From NCBI GenBank assembly GCA_026390695.1, contig JAPLFL010000088.1, positions 42,078 through 106,077 on the forward strand: a stretch of 64,000 bases of DNA, written 5' to 3'. Source of the DNA: Candidatus Kapaibacterium sp. (GTDB lineage Bacteria; Bacteroidota; Ignavibacteria; Kapaibacteriales; UBA2268). The translations under genes and the position numbers were made by a program. The notes below the pieces were generated by a model, which saw only the letters and a list, made by a program, of their open reading frames with translations, ran no database searches and was not told the DNA's origin. Every line of letters begins with the position of its first letter. Position 1 is the first letter of the stretch. Below, in pieces: positions 63,958 to 64,000 of this stretch.

Positions 63958-64000
63958 CCATTTTTTTAGCTTCTCAACTGATCTTTTTAAGCCAATCTTT

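Noticed and set aside
1..64000. tRNA, rRNA or other structural RNA genes
   Set aside because: No cloverleaf with a GGTTCGAATCC-like arm and no conserved rRNA words were noticed in the intergenic stretches; a covariance-model search would be needed to exclude small RNAs.

Overview
The window is an AT-rich bacterial chromosome segment from the Bacteroidota/Chlorobiota side of the FCB group, most like Ignavibacteria or Kapabacteria; this placement is inferred, not tested. The evidence: several secreted proteins end in type IX secretion (T9SS) C-terminal sorting domains, one with the YQNYPNP signature; the primary sigma factor is the short 286-residue Bacteroidota type; Shine-Dalgarno sites are often weak; and glycogen synthase is followed by a DUF4270-like lipoprotein, an adjacency I recall from Bacteroidota. 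No rRNA, tRNA, CRISPR array, phage or intact transposase was seen.

Layout. 1-3.7 kb (minus): a methyltransferase, a YfhO-type membrane protein and a BNR-propeller secreted protein cut by the window edge, apparently one operon. 3.8-8.7 kb: thiolase (minus), a lipoprotein (plus), ferritin and a 7TM-HD phosphohydrolase (minus). 8.8-13.8 kb: a 1667-residue vWA/WD40/Hydin-like secreted protein. 13.8-19.8 kb: Nudix hydrolase, pyrimidine-nucleoside phosphorylase, a TPR protein (minus), XerD, and a Sel1-repeat protein. 19.8-30.4 kb: a phosphodiester glycosidase-like protein, enoyl-CoA hydratase, an M13 peptidase, a small barrel protein, then a minus-strand run of ferredoxin-NADP reductase, DUF1684, a lipoprotein and a subtilisin with a sorting tail. 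30.7-39.4 kb (plus): glycogen synthase, DUF4270-like lipoprotein, outer-membrane barrel, HslV, HslU, S41 protease and the primary sigma factor, a housekeeping and proteostasis block. 39.5-49.2 kb: a PD-(D/E)XK-like nuclease, a small exported protein, acyl-CoA dehydrogenase, a MEMO-family protein, a glycosyltransferase and a 1465-residue 2-hydroxyacyl-CoA dehydratase activase fusion.

49.2-52.2 kb is a repeat-dense island: a 133-bp inverted-repeat element, two copies of a ~190-bp palindromic repeat, a 21-bp minisatellite, one FN3-domain protein of unknown function, and a 42-bp tandem array. 52.2-60.2 kb (minus): a VIT/vWA/DUF2135 protein, a T9SS-sorted protein, a CheW with an inserted zinc-binding CZB domain, a zeta-toxin-like kinase with an overlapping 47-residue ORF, and GlmS. 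60.4-64 kb: ComEC, PgeF and a small exported protein, ending in a decayed repeat and a perfect hairpin.

Functionally most of the window is core metabolism and envelope biology. Thiolase, enoyl-CoA hydratase and acyl-CoA dehydrogenase are present but scattered, and with the activase they suggest acyl-CoA metabolism. The parts most worth a second look are the kinase/47-residue-ORF pair between related direct repeats (possible toxin-antitoxin), the CheW-CZB fusion with no chemotaxis neighbours, the repeat island with its FN3 protein, and an abrupt codon-usage change inside the activase gene.
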